Positions 1-10,346 of a stretch of DNA of 64,000 bases are shown in pieces. Positions within the stretch are counted from its first letter, which is position 1; every line of letters starts with the position of its first letter. A model generated the notes under the pieces. That model was given only the letters and a program-made list of their open reading frames with translations. It searched no databases and had not been told where the DNA came from. The stretch comes from Lineus longissimus (Eukaryota > Nemertea > Pilidiophora > Heteronemertea > Lineidae), in assembly GCF_910592395.1 (NCBI RefSeq), contig NC_088312.1:23381292-23445291 (forward strand), read 5' to 3'. Made by a program: the position numbers and the translations under genes.

Positions 1-543
1 ACAAGTTTTCGTGCTTGGGGTTAACGCTTTGGCACAGTAAGGAGTTTTATAAGGATTGGAAGTTTAAGATGAAATATCGATTGATATTTTCAACTGCTGC
101 ATTTTCTCTAAGATATCAATAACAAATCCGAGTGCCGGCAATTCTTCCGGGAAATTGACTTATACATGTACCTAGTTTTGTACGGAGTTAGGAGGAATGC
201 CTAGACATGCGGGTTATGCTGGTCATCATAGAAGCCTTTAACGAAAACGATTACCACACTTTATGAGAACCGTTAGCTTACCTCGATGATACAAGCTAGT
301 AAGAACAACATCAGTGTGACATCCATCCTGGGGCGAAAGGATACCTGAAGATCTATAGATACAATACTAAAAATAGATGCAAAAAGTCACGACCTGGGGG
401 AATCTTCAACATGGCAACAATGCAAATATGGCAAAAGGGGAAAAGTCCTTCAACAATTAGGAGTCTGGACCGCAGGAGAGTTGAAAGAGAAAGTTCGACC
501 AAGCTGCTACGTACCCGCTCTGAATGTATCCTGAGATCCCCAG
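1..543. other. Non-genic left flank of the duplicated block
   Basis: I see no gene here. Positions 1-25 match 15302-15326 exactly, and the match continues imperfectly for about ten more bases. The remainder does not resemble anything else in the window. It ends where the first copy of the tandem duplication begins. Confidence 0.5.
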
Positions 544-1015
544 ACAGCGTTCCTGCGAGATCCTAAATATTGAATTGACGCTCCTCCAGTGATCCCGAAC
601 GATGTTTTAAAGTAAGCTCCCTGATATCGTCATCTGCCCTACGATGACAACTAGCGAATACATTTGATCGCATGGAGCGTGCTTTACCAATATTTCATAT
701 CAGGTCAAAGTTGACACCCGCTGCATGATCTCTATCTAAATCAATGACATAGTTTCGCCAGAATCTACCATGTAAGTTCAGGATCATTATACGGGTCAAC
801 CACTAAAGATAAGTACATGTATCACTGAAGATTATATCTGACTAAATTAAATTAACCGTTTACCAAATGCTTTTACTGATCATTATGTTTTTGTTATTCG
901 GCCTTGGCCTCGTAAAACTCAGCGATGCTTAACAGTTTTATCCCCAACCTTCCCATCAGAATGGAACGATTTTGAGAATGAGTCTGGCAACTACTAATGA
1001 TCTAGTGTTTACCTC

Positions 1016-2071
1016 CTACAAAGAAGGATCGTTTCTCGGGGCAGTGGAAGCTTTGGTGACAATAGAAGTGGATTCCTTGTTCCGCTTTAAGAAGAAAAGT
1101 TTTTTCAGATCCTTACGAAATCTTGAGGAGGTGAGACAATAGAGATAGAAATTAGCAGAACTGTTGATAAGAAGCAATACCGTCACTACTCGTATGCTGA
1201 CCAGACGCAAAAGCAATTCGTAGGTATTCTCCGGCTTCGCAAAAATTTCAAAATAGAAATAGTCGATTAGACATGGAAATAGAAACATTATAAAGGCAGA
1301 TGATACGACGAAAAGCATGACGTTCACCTGCGGGGACTCCGCTGTCTTGCTTGTGTAACCCTCTTGCATGTGCTTCCGCACATGCGCACTCCTACGCATG
1401 GCAACCACTATGCCAATATTCAGAAAAAATACTAGGACCGGCGGCGGATAAAACCAGACGAAAGACTGTAGAAAATACATTGCTGTGTGCAACCATTTTG
1501 GTTCAAAAAAACACATTTGATGAACAGACCCGGCGGCGTTCGGCTTGTACTTCCGGGTTAAATTTGGGCTCAGTGTCAGCACTGCTAAAATTGGGACAAC
1601 AACACAAATTATTTTGGTGCGTTTTCTTGTGCACAGCGCCACCGCACGGAGAGGAAACCAAATTGCTATGAAACGATCAACAGTCATAAAAACAAGAATC
1701 CAATAGGCAGTTCCCGCGCAAATGTACGAGAGGTAGATATGCTCCTTGCAGTAAAAGTCTCCAAGCGTTCTTGCGATTGACGGCACAAACATCACCACAT
1801 AACTTTGAAAGTGATACACAATAATATAAGCGATGTCGAAAATGGCGAGGATTTGTAGAAAGAGACAAGCTGACGAAAGGCGGTAAGTTGGTCTGGTAAA
1901 CACGAGGAACGACAGTATATTCCCTGCGACTCCTATGGCTAGGATTGGAGGAGGGACGTAGACTAACAAAAGCTGTTCGGCGTATACAAGAACTACATTT
2001 GATTGTGATATTTCTGCCTCGTCGTAATTAGTCGTGAAGTTAGTCACATGCGGTAGGTGTGACACATTCAT
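1016..2071 (-). CDS. Class A (rhodopsin-like) peptide-type GPCR, copy A
   Basis: An intronless gene for a 351-residue seven-transmembrane receptor in the plasma membrane. The start is an ATG in a good context (aacaccATGa). Visible features are N-glycosylation sites at N2 and N11, the TM1 asparagine in GNILSF (N51), the TM3 and loop-2 cysteines C108 and C187, a DRF variant of the DRY motif at 132-134, a TM6 FLFPC segment at 263-267, and NSSANFYLY at 303-311 in place of NPxxY. The C-terminal tail is basic and Ser/Thr-rich. The pattern resembles invertebrate FMRFamide or neuropeptide receptor-like families, but the ligand cannot be read from the sequence. It differs from the second copy at four residues (M186, F263, K323, P345 here) and is an intact reading frame. 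Confidence 0.9.
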   Translation of the reverse strand: MNVSHLPHVTNFTTNYDEAEISQSNVVLVYAEQLLLVYVPPPILAIGVAGNILSFLVFTRPTYRLSSACLFLQILAIFDIAYIIVYHFQSYVVMFVPSIARTLGDFYCKEHIYLSYICAGTAYWILVFMTVDRFIAIWFPLRAVALCTRKRTKIICVVVPILAVLTLSPNLTRKYKPNAAGSVHQMCFFEPKWLHTAMYFLQSFVWFYPPPVLVFFLNIGIVVAMRRSAHVRKHMQEGYTSKTAESPQVNVMLFVVSSAFIMFLFPCLIDYFYFEIFAKPENTYELLLRLVSIRVVTVLLLINSSANFYLYCLTSSRFRKDLKKLFFLKRNKESTSIVTKASTAPRNDPSL

Positions 2072-4642
2072 GGTGTTGAATCTCCTTTACTGACGATTGC
2101 AAGATCTACTTCATTTCAGCATTCCTCTTCTTAATCTGATGATCCTATTCCGCCATGTTGAAAGGACACAGATGACAATCTTGCTAAATACAGGACGCCA
2201 TGCAGTACCAGCACTGTCAACGTACGCTATGTATTAGAGAGACTTCGGACTTTGATTGGAGAACGAAAACGACTCAAGATAGTGCCACAGTGGTCTGAGG
2301 AGAGATCATTTGAAAGGAGAATCGTAAACTGTCCACATTTCTAAAACCCTACAACTGTCGATAGAAACTGGCGAACCTGGCCTGTACATGTACAAAGTAT
2401 TGGAACACTTTCACTGCGGCTGGAACACGTTTTCATATTTCGGAAGCCCGCACCTGACTCTAACTTCGGCGTCCAGTGGAGTTTTTTGGCCGCCAGTATC
2501 TGAACGCCAAAAAACTCCTAGGTGTGCTATGACTTGCTGTCGCTGGACGCCGCCGAACTCCACTCGACGCCAGGTATTAAACTAGTTTGATTTTGGACTC
2601 CGGCGAACGCCAATGAAAGCCTGAAGCAGCAAGGTGTGCTACCGATTCAGCGGCGAGCGGCGGCGAGCGGAGTTCAGTCGAACTCCTCTGGACGCCAGAG
2701 TTGGAGGGTGGTGCCAGCTTTAACCTCTCTATCACTGGTGTGGCACCAACTTGGGTTATTGATCCAGCACCGATTCAAACACTATAGGCCTAATGTCACA
2801 AAGCTCTGTTTAATGCATAACCAAAGCAGTTCATTACAATGCTGAGTTCTGCCTACAAATGTCGCTGAACGTTGCCGTGATCTGCCTTCCCCGACACAGC
2901 AACAAAAATCGGTCAGAGTGCGGACCCATGTGATCCACTGACTCCACTCAAGACGCGAACTTCCGAAACAGAGTGACGTCATCATTATTTGCACGACATG
3001 ATGTCACTTTACCACGGAAAGTTGCAACGTGCTCTCTCCAGCTCAAGTGACTGGAGTACGACTGTAGTCTATGAATATCCCGCCAGAAGTTTTTCATGCC
3101 GTCAATTAATTTCTCAACTTCATCTACCTGATCTTACTATTAAATCACGGGTTGCCTGCCTCATGGAAGCTTTGCGTTTCGAGAATTGTAATCAAAGAGG
3201 CAGAATGTGGCATCCCGTTTGATTATGTAGCGAAACAAACTACTGATGAGACGATGTCGAAAATGAGATAGCTGTGAAGCCGGCGGGAGTCAAGATGTAA
3301 GCCTGCAAAATCTCCCAATATACGTTTGAATCTCCGTACGATAATTAGTCGCATGCATGCATGAGTAACGTCACCGACACTACAGGCCTACTAGGTTTAG
3401 TTTCCGTGGTAAGTACTGTCATGCACGTGAGTGGTCAGATCAGCCGCTAGAAATCAAGCAAGTGTGTAACTTTGTGTGAATGCGTATAGGGGCCTACATG
3501 TATTTCCGTGTAGCCTTTCCACACCTCATACTCAACACCTTCCGCTGCTGCTTCCCGCCCAGAACGTGAATGACATTCATCACGGTTGCATTTTCTATTT
3601 GAATGTCGCAACTGACGGCAATTGCAAAAGAGACAGATTGACAGTTGAACAGCCTCAGATATACGGAATACTAGTATTCGCATTGATATCAACCTCAATT
3701 GATATAAATAGTGACTCTGGGTCAATAGGCGTTACCTGTCTCGTCAATATGCCACACAATCAATTTAGTGCCCGCCTGATGGCCCTCCGGGTGATGCCTT
3801 ATAACGCCGTGAAATGTACGTCGCGATGTAAATCGTGACACTGATGTTCTACTGTGGGGCTGTCGTGAGTCACTCTGTTCCGAATGAAATTAAATCACAT
3901 GCTCGCACTTAAATTACAGTCAGCGACGAGAATGAAGTTACGCTTTGTGCAAGTTTTATATTACAATCATTCATTTGATGCATTTTTCAATCCGTTTTTA
4001 TGACTTCAAGATAAATTTATTTCAAAAAGTTCAGACACATTTCGTATGCTATATAAATTGTTTATATGGAAATTGTATGTTCCGGCGCCCAAACATGTAC
4101 ACTCCTAGTCTGAGTAACAAGCAGTGGCTCTAGAAAAGGCACTGATCGAAAAATAAAGCCAAATGACAAACAGAGAAGAGATAAATATGCGCATAGTAAA
4201 GCTGGTTAATTTTTTAGAATTTAAACTAAAAGTTAAATTTGTGTCTTTCCAATTGCATGTACGTACTATACTAGGCATTGAATATACACTTTATATACGT
4301 GTATACATCTTTATTCGGAAAAATTTTATATTGCAGATAAATTTCAGGAAAGGGGGCAAAAAAAGCAAAACAATTCCTTAAATGCAATGCCCCTATAGTT
4401 TCAAACTTACAAATTTAATGTCGGTACTTTTTTGAAGATGTAATTATTGTCTGATGGAGACAGTGTCTGCCTATACCAAAAGCAAATCTTGCAATGTAAG
4501 TAAAAGGGAGGAGGAAATCGTAGATGAAGTTCACGGAACAATTCATATCGCTGTTGAATAAAGTGAGTAAAGCACTTAATAATATAAACTTTACTAAACT
4601 ATACAAAAAGCTCTAAAATTCAATTATTGGGGACTAAACAGT
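2072..4642. other. Non-coding part of copy A between GPCR and minisatellite
   Basis: I find no convincing gene here. The stretch contains a foldback element (2467-2552), a copy-A-specific segment (about 2790-2995) and AT-rich spacer. The open frames are short, lack codon structure and are not better conserved between the copies than the rest. Confidence 0.5.
2467..2552. repeat. Foldback (inverted-repeat) element
   Basis: Nested perfect inverted arms are seen: an outer pair of 10 bp (2467-2476 with 2543-2552) and an inner pair of 13 bp (2478-2490 with 2506-2518). Related GGAGTT and GGCGTC words scatter for another 200 bp to the right. It may be a small MITE-like or foldback element. An identical copy lies at 10261-10346. 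Confidence 0.6.
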
Positions 4643-5267
4643 GCCAAGCGGCGATCCGCGGAACTATATGCCACGATCTCACTGGATCAGAGCCAAGCGG
4701 CGATCCGCGGAACTATATGCCACGATCTCACTGGATCAGAGCCAAGCGGCGATCCGCGGAACTATATGCCACGATCTCACTGGATCAGAGCCAAGCGGTG
4801 ATCCGCGGAACTATGTGCCACGATCTCACTGGATCAGAGCCAAGCGGCGATCCGCGGAACTATATGCCACGATCTCACTGGATCAGAGCCAAGCGGCGAT
4901 CCGCGGAACTATATGCCACGATCTCACTGGATCAGAGTCAAGCGGCGATCCGCGGAACTATATGCCACGATCTCACTGGATCAGAGCCAAGCGGTGATCC
5001 GCGGAACTATATGCCACGATCTTACTGGATCAGAGCCAAGCGGCGATCCGCGAAACTATATGCCACGATCTCACTGGATCAGAGCGAAGCGGTGATCCGC
5101 GGAACTATATGCCACGTTCTCACTGGATCAGAGCCAAGCGGTGATCCGCGGAACTATATGCCACGATCTCACTGGATCAGAGCCAAGCGGTGATCCGCGG
5201 AACTATATGCCACGATCTCACTGGATCCAAGCGGCGATCCGCGGAACTATATGCCACGATCTCACTG
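4643..5267. repeat. 49-bp minisatellite, 13 units (copy A)
   Basis: Thirteen head-to-tail units of 49 bp, the last shortened by about 5 bp. Units differ by only a few substitutions, mostly a C/T at one site. Each unit contains the palindrome CCGCGG. The reading frames through the array are artefacts of periodicity. The homologous array at 12245-12433 has 4 units. Confidence 0.95.
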
Positions 5268-6629
5268 CATGAGAGAATTGATGGAGTTCGACTCCCGGTC
5301 ATCCTAAATCGTCTTACCGGGCGACAGGACGAGGAATGGAGCTGGAGTTTTAACTATTCAATGTGAACTCTGGTTTGTCTCCAATATAAATTCATCCCTC
5401 TTTTGACCACATTAATTTGAGTCCACAATAACTGAGTTCAAATAATTGAATGGTTTATCGCCAGTATGAATCCTGGCCAACAGAAACCAAAGGCTACTAG
5501 GAAACAATGAACAAAATAAAGGCATTGTACCTTGAATGTCTATATCTGATATACTCCACGGACAAGTAGAATTCAATGGAAAATCAATGATAAACGTGTT
5601 TTGATAGACATGTACACGGCTTTCGTGTTAAGCAGTTCGATACAACCGGGTAACCAGCACCCGTTGATACCAAACGCTTTGGCGACATATGACGTTACCA
5701 CACCCACCGACAGGCAGTGCCTCTGTCCAATTACATTAATTGGCTTAATCTGGCGAATATATGGGTAAATGATTGTATTAATTGGAAGTTCATTGCTAAC
5801 AATAGTTAATTACCTATTTCGCACCTTAGTAGGTGTGTTAAGAGGAATGTTCTCTGTGTAGATAGTATTCTCCTTTATATATATAAAGTGGATAACACCT
5901 TTGACTGCAAACTTTTGTTTGCATTTCCCTCTGAAGTTTCCATAACGATTTCCGGGGTTCCATTATTAGATAATTACAGTACGTGTTAATTATCAATGAG
6001 TCTGATTGTAAATCGTTCATGTAGCTGATGCTGGCGCAGACAATGATCCGCGTGGCCGGAGACGACCATACTGGTCATCCAGCGGTATTGCCTCCGTAGC
6101 CTCGGCCCATTCTCTAGAAGCTGAGCAATGTCAATACATTGAGGATCAAGATAGAGTCGGCAGGCGTCTGTACAGTGTTTATTTCTACTGGGATTTTGGC
6201 CGAATCAATTCATATCCCTTGTCCACAACATCATGGCGTCAGCATCTTCGACAGTTTTGTCAATAAAGAGTCCAAGACCTGGGACATAGCTGAAGACTCG
6301 CTTCAATCAGTTCCGCATTGGCACCTCCAGTTCACTTCAGAAGGTAACGACTCCGAGTTATGGCGATTTTACACACTGACTAAACATAGTACCTAGTACA
6401 TAATGCAGTCAAAAATTGCCATCTAAAAAATGACTTCCGTGTGATTAAATATCTACTTCAAAAAAAGGTATTTCAATGTAATAAAGGATGTGTTTGAAAA
6501 ATATATTTCCATGCAGTCATTTATCAAAGATTTGCCAAAAATCAGATAATGCATGACCATTAACGAGGGATTTGAAGCGAAAAATGGTCGATGTAGCCTG
6601 TTTATGAGATTAAAAAACCGCAAAAGGAT
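5268..6629. other. Spacer between minisatellite and tRNA (copy A)
   Basis: AT-rich DNA without a supportable gene. It is nearly identical in copy B. A B-box-like word (agttcgactcc) lies about 20 bp after the minisatellite. Confidence 0.5.
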
Positions 6630-6711
6630 CGACGGGGATGGGATTCGAACCCACGCGGGCAGAGCCCAATGGATTAGCAGTCCATCGCCTTAACCACTCG
6701 GCCACCTCGTC
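6630..6711 (-). tRNA. tRNA-Ser(GCT), copy A
   Basis: An 82-nt serine tRNA with a long variable arm. The anticodon GCT reads AGC/AGU codons. An A box (TGGCCGAGTGG) and B box (GGTTCGAATCC) are present, the discriminator base is G, and T-rich pol III terminators follow (TTTTGCGGTTTTTT on the minus strand). The acceptor stem pairs at six of seven positions; the fifth is an A:C mismatch, also present in the second copy. The gene is otherwise standard. Confidence 0.95.
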
Positions 6712-7583
6712 GTGATGATTACTGAGGCCTACTGCGTACACAACAATCATCGTGTCAGTTCAAGGTGTCAGTTAATCTGGCTTGCCCCAGCTGTACTCAA
6801 CACTGATTCTTTCTGATCAAGTGAAACAACAATTGGCTCTTTGAATCGGCACACACTTATATTTACATTCTTAGCATCATTATTGATTGATTATCGACCG
6901 GCGCCTTGAAGTGACGTAGCAATCGTATTTCAAGCTAACATAAGCCTATAGTTTGTATAAGAATTTCCAATCAGAAATCACCAATTACTCCCAAAACAAC
7001 AAAGACCTTTATTAGTGTTTACAAACGCGTTTGTAATTAACTAATTGCGGCTTTGCGCTGCAGTCAATTGTCTTTCACCTCTGCTAATTATGTAATTAAA
7101 TGATTAATTGAATAGGCCCACATGACTGTGTGGTCACAAGCACATCTACCGCGTTCACTAATTAAGCTAATTAAGACAATTTGTCGGTGTGATTGGCGAG
7201 GATTCAGGCAAACTGTCATCTCTTTGATTGAAGGTCTGTACATTTAATAGTAGACAGGTTTCGCCTCCCTTACAACGAATGATGGCGTATGAAGTATGCA
7301 AAATGCATTTTATCGACAATTTTAATTTCCAGAATTCCTTCAATCCGGATTGCGAAGCCTATTATAGACAAAATTATTCGATTATTTGACAAATACATTG
7401 TATTATAAACATGTGGTGATTATTAAGATCTACATAATTTAATTTTCTCCTCGTTTTACGATCACAAGTCTTCTAGACTTCATAGCTTCGTGGTGATCAA
7501 TGACATCAAGATTCAAGATCGTGGCATTTTGTGCCGCCCACATGTAAAAGTACACGTACATGATGATTGTTTGGAGCCATTCA
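6712..7583. other. AT-rich spacer upstream of tRNA (copy A)
   Basis: No gene is seen. It is colinear with 14011-14868. It is rich in AATTAA-type words and a few CAATTGG elements. Confidence 0.5.
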
Positions 7584-8195
7584 GTCGTTTACAAATACGT
7601 TAACATATCACAAAGAATTCATAAAGATTTCTTAGTCGTTTACAAATACGTTAACATATCACAAAGAATTCATAAAGATTTCTTAGTCGTTTACAAATAC
7701 GTTAACATATCACAAAGAATTCATAAAGATTTCTTAGTCGTTTACAAATACGTTAACATATCACAAAGAATTCATAAAGATTTCTTAGTCGTTTACAAAT
7801 ACGTTAACATATCACAAAGAATTCATAAAGATTTCTTAGTCGTTTACAAATACGTTAACATATCACAAAGAATTCATAAAGATTTCTTAGTCGTTTACAA
7901 ATACGTTAACATATCACAAAGAATTCATAAAGATTTCTTAGTCGTTTACAAATACGTTAACATATCACAAAGAATTCATAAAGATTTCTTAGTCGTTTAC
8001 AAATACGTTAACATATCACAAAGAATTCATAAAGATTTCTTAGTCGTTTACAAATACGTTAACATATCACAAAGAATTCATAAAGATTTCTTAGTCGTTT
8101 ACAAATACGTTAACATATCACAAAGAATTCATAAAGATTTCTTAGTCGTTTACAAATACGTTAACATATCACAAAGAATTCATAAAGATTTCTTA
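7584..8195. repeat. 51-bp minisatellite, 12 identical units (copy A)
   Basis: Twelve apparently identical 51-bp units in tandem. Because 51 is divisible by three and the unit lacks an in-frame stop, an open frame of 270 codons runs through it. The homologous site in copy B carries only one unit (14869-14918), with one base different. I regard the frame as non-coding. Confidence 0.95.
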
Positions 8196-8803
8196 ACTTT
8201 CAAATCATTTTTACGGACAAAAATTACTTTCTCATTTTCCAAAAAGGTACCAAGAGTCATATCACCGGAAATGGGAAATGATGTTAAACTGCCCCTTATA
8301 CTTTACACTGTGTTTAAACAACGCCTCACAGGAAATCACAGCGTTCCTGCGAGATCCTTAATATTGAATTGACGCTCCTCCAGTGATCCCGAACGATGCT
8401 TTAATGTAAGCTCCCTGATATCGTCATCTGCCCTGCGATGACAACTAGCGAATACATTTGATCGCATGGAGCGTGCTTTACCAATATTTCATATCAGGTC
8501 AAAGTTGACACCCGCTGCATGATCTCTATCTAAATCAATGACATAGTTTCGCCAGAATCTACCATGTAAGTTCAGGATCATTATACGGGTCAACCACTAA
8601 AGATAAGTATCACTGAAGATGATATCTGACTAAATTAAATTAACCGTTTACCAAATGCTTTTACTGATCATTATGTTTTTGTTATTCGGCCTCGGCCTGG
8701 TAAAACTCAGCGATGCTTAACAGTTTTATCCCCAACCTTCCCATCAGAATGGAACGATTTTGAGAATGAGTCTGGCAACTATTAATGATCTAGTGTTTAC
8801 CTC

Positions 8804-9859
8804 CTACAAAGAAGGATCGTTTCTCGAGGCAGTGGAAGCTTTGGTGACAATAGAAGTGGATTCCTTGTTCCGCTTTAAGAAGAAAAGTTTTTCCAGATCC
8901 TTACGAAATCTTGAGGAGGTGAGACAATAGAGATAGAAATTAGCAGAACTGTTGATAAGAAGCAATACCGTCACTACTCGTATGCTGACCAGACGCAAAA
9001 GCAATTCGTAGGTATTCTCCGGCTTCGCAAAAATTTCAAAATAGAAATAGTCGATTAGACACGGAAATAGACACATTATAAAGGCAGATGATACGACGAA
9101 AAGCATGACGTTCACCTGCGGGGACTCCGCTGTCTTGCTTGTGTAACCCTCTTGCATGTGCTTCCGCACATGCGCACTCCTACGCATGGCAACCACTATG
9201 CCAATATTGAGAAAAAATACTAGGACCGGCGGCGGATAAAACCAGACGAAAGACTGTAGAAAATACATTGCTGTGTGCAACCATTTTGGTTCAAAAAAAC
9301 ATATTTGATGAACAGACCCGGCGGCGTTCGGCTTGTACTTCCGGGTTAAATTTGGGCTCAGTGTCAGCACTGCTAAAATTGGGACAACAACACAAATTAT
9401 TTTGGTGCGTTTTCTTGTGCACAGCGCCACCGCACGGAGAGGAAACCAAATTGCTATGAAACGATCAACAGTCATAAAAACAAGAATCCAATAGGCAGTT
9501 CCCGCGCAAATGTACGAGAGGTAGATATGCTCCTTGCAGTAAAAGTCTCCAAGCGTTCTTGCAATTGACGGCACAAACATCACCACATAACTTTGAAAGT
9601 GATACACAATAATATAAGCGATGTCGAAAATGGCGAGGATTTGTAGAAAGAGACAAGCTGACGAAAGGCGGTAAGTTGGTCTGGTAAACACGAGGAACGA
9701 CAGTATATTCCCTGCGACTCCTATGGCTAGGATTGGAGGAGGGACGTAGACTAACAAAAGCTGTTCGGCGTATACAAGAACTACATTTGATTGTGATATT
9801 TCTGCCTCGTCGTAATTAGTCGTGAAGTTAGTCACATGCGGTAGGTGTGACACATTCAT
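8804..9859 (-). CDS. Class A (rhodopsin-like) peptide-type GPCR, copy B
   Basis: A 351-residue intronless receptor with the same start context and motifs as the copy at 1016-2071. About seven to eight nucleotide differences give four amino-acid changes: I186, C263, E323 and S345. The change at 263, in the TM6 core (MCLFPC here), restores the cysteine usual in class A TM6 motifs, so this copy may keep the ancestral state there. The other changes lie in loop 2 and the cytoplasmic tail. Both copies are intact, so both may be expressed. The ligand is unknown. Confidence 0.9.
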   Translation of the reverse strand: MNVSHLPHVTNFTTNYDEAEISQSNVVLVYAEQLLLVYVPPPILAIGVAGNILSFLVFTRPTYRLSSACLFLQILAIFDIAYIIVYHFQSYVVMFVPSIARTLGDFYCKEHIYLSYICAGTAYWILVFMTVDRFIAIWFPLRAVALCTRKRTKIICVVVPILAVLTLSPNLTRKYKPNAAGSVHQICFFEPKWLHTAMYFLQSFVWFYPPPVLVFFLNIGIVVAMRRSAHVRKHMQEGYTSKTAESPQVNVMLFVVSSAFIMCLFPCLIDYFYFEIFAKPENTYELLLRLVSIRVVTVLLLINSSANFYLYCLTSSRFRKDLEKLFFLKRNKESTSIVTKASTASRNDPSL

Positions 9860-10260
9860 GGTGTTGAATCTCCTTTACTGACGATTCTACGTGCAAGATC
9901 TACTTCATTTCAGCATTCCTCTTCTTAATCTGATGATCCTATTCCGCCATGTTGAAAGGACACAGCTGACAATCTTGCTAAATACAGGACGCCATGCAGT
10001 ACCAGCACTGCCTACGTACGCTATGTATTAGAGAGACTTCGGACTTTGATTGGAGAACGAAAACGACTCAAGATAGTGCCACAGTGGTCTGAGGAGAGAT
10101 CATTTGAAAGGAGAATCGTAAACTGTCCACATTTCTAAAACCCTACAACTGTCGATAGAAACTGGCGAACCTGGCCTGTACATGTACAAAGTATTGGAAC
10201 ACTTTCACTGCGGCTGGAACACGTTTTCATATTTCGGAAGCCCGCACCTGACTCTAACTT

Positions 10261-10346
10261 CGGCGTCCAGTGGAGTTTTTTGGCCGCCAGTATCTGAACG
10301 CCAAAAAACTCCTAGGTGTGCTATGACTTGCTGTCGCTGGACGCCG
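10261..10346. repeat. Foldback element, copy B
   Basis: Same nested inverted repeat as at 2467-2552, offset by exactly 7794 bp. Downstream, copy B has one GGCGAGCGG word where copy A has it duplicated. Confidence 0.6.

Larger units (their letters stand above)
544..8337. repeat. Segmental duplication, copy A (about 7.8 kb)
   Basis: This block aligns colinearly with 8338-15176 over its whole length. It holds a GPCR gene, a foldback element, a 13-unit 49-bp minisatellite, a tRNA-Ser gene and a 12-unit 51-bp minisatellite. From 544 to about 2.6 kb the offset between copies is a constant 7794 bp; later indels and minisatellites shift it. Copy A has about 210 bp at 2790-2995 that copy B lacks, and lacks about 126 bp downstream of the tRNA and about 125 bp near its right end that copy B has. 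The junction reads directly into copy B at 8337/8338. Confidence 0.93.

Noticed and set aside
4627-5193. A 188-codon frame with DLTGSEPSGDPRN-type repeats
   Set aside because: It is the 49-bp minisatellite read through three frames; the same motif appears in each frame in turn because 49 is not divisible by three.
4643-5267. A CRISPR-like look of regular repeats of about 49 bp
   Set aside because: Units are contiguous with no unique spacers, and the DNA is eukaryotic.
7560-8372. A 270-codon plus-strand frame with twelve 17-residue repeats
   Set aside because: It is the 51-bp minisatellite; the paralogous copy keeps one unit and no comparable gene, so coding is not supported.
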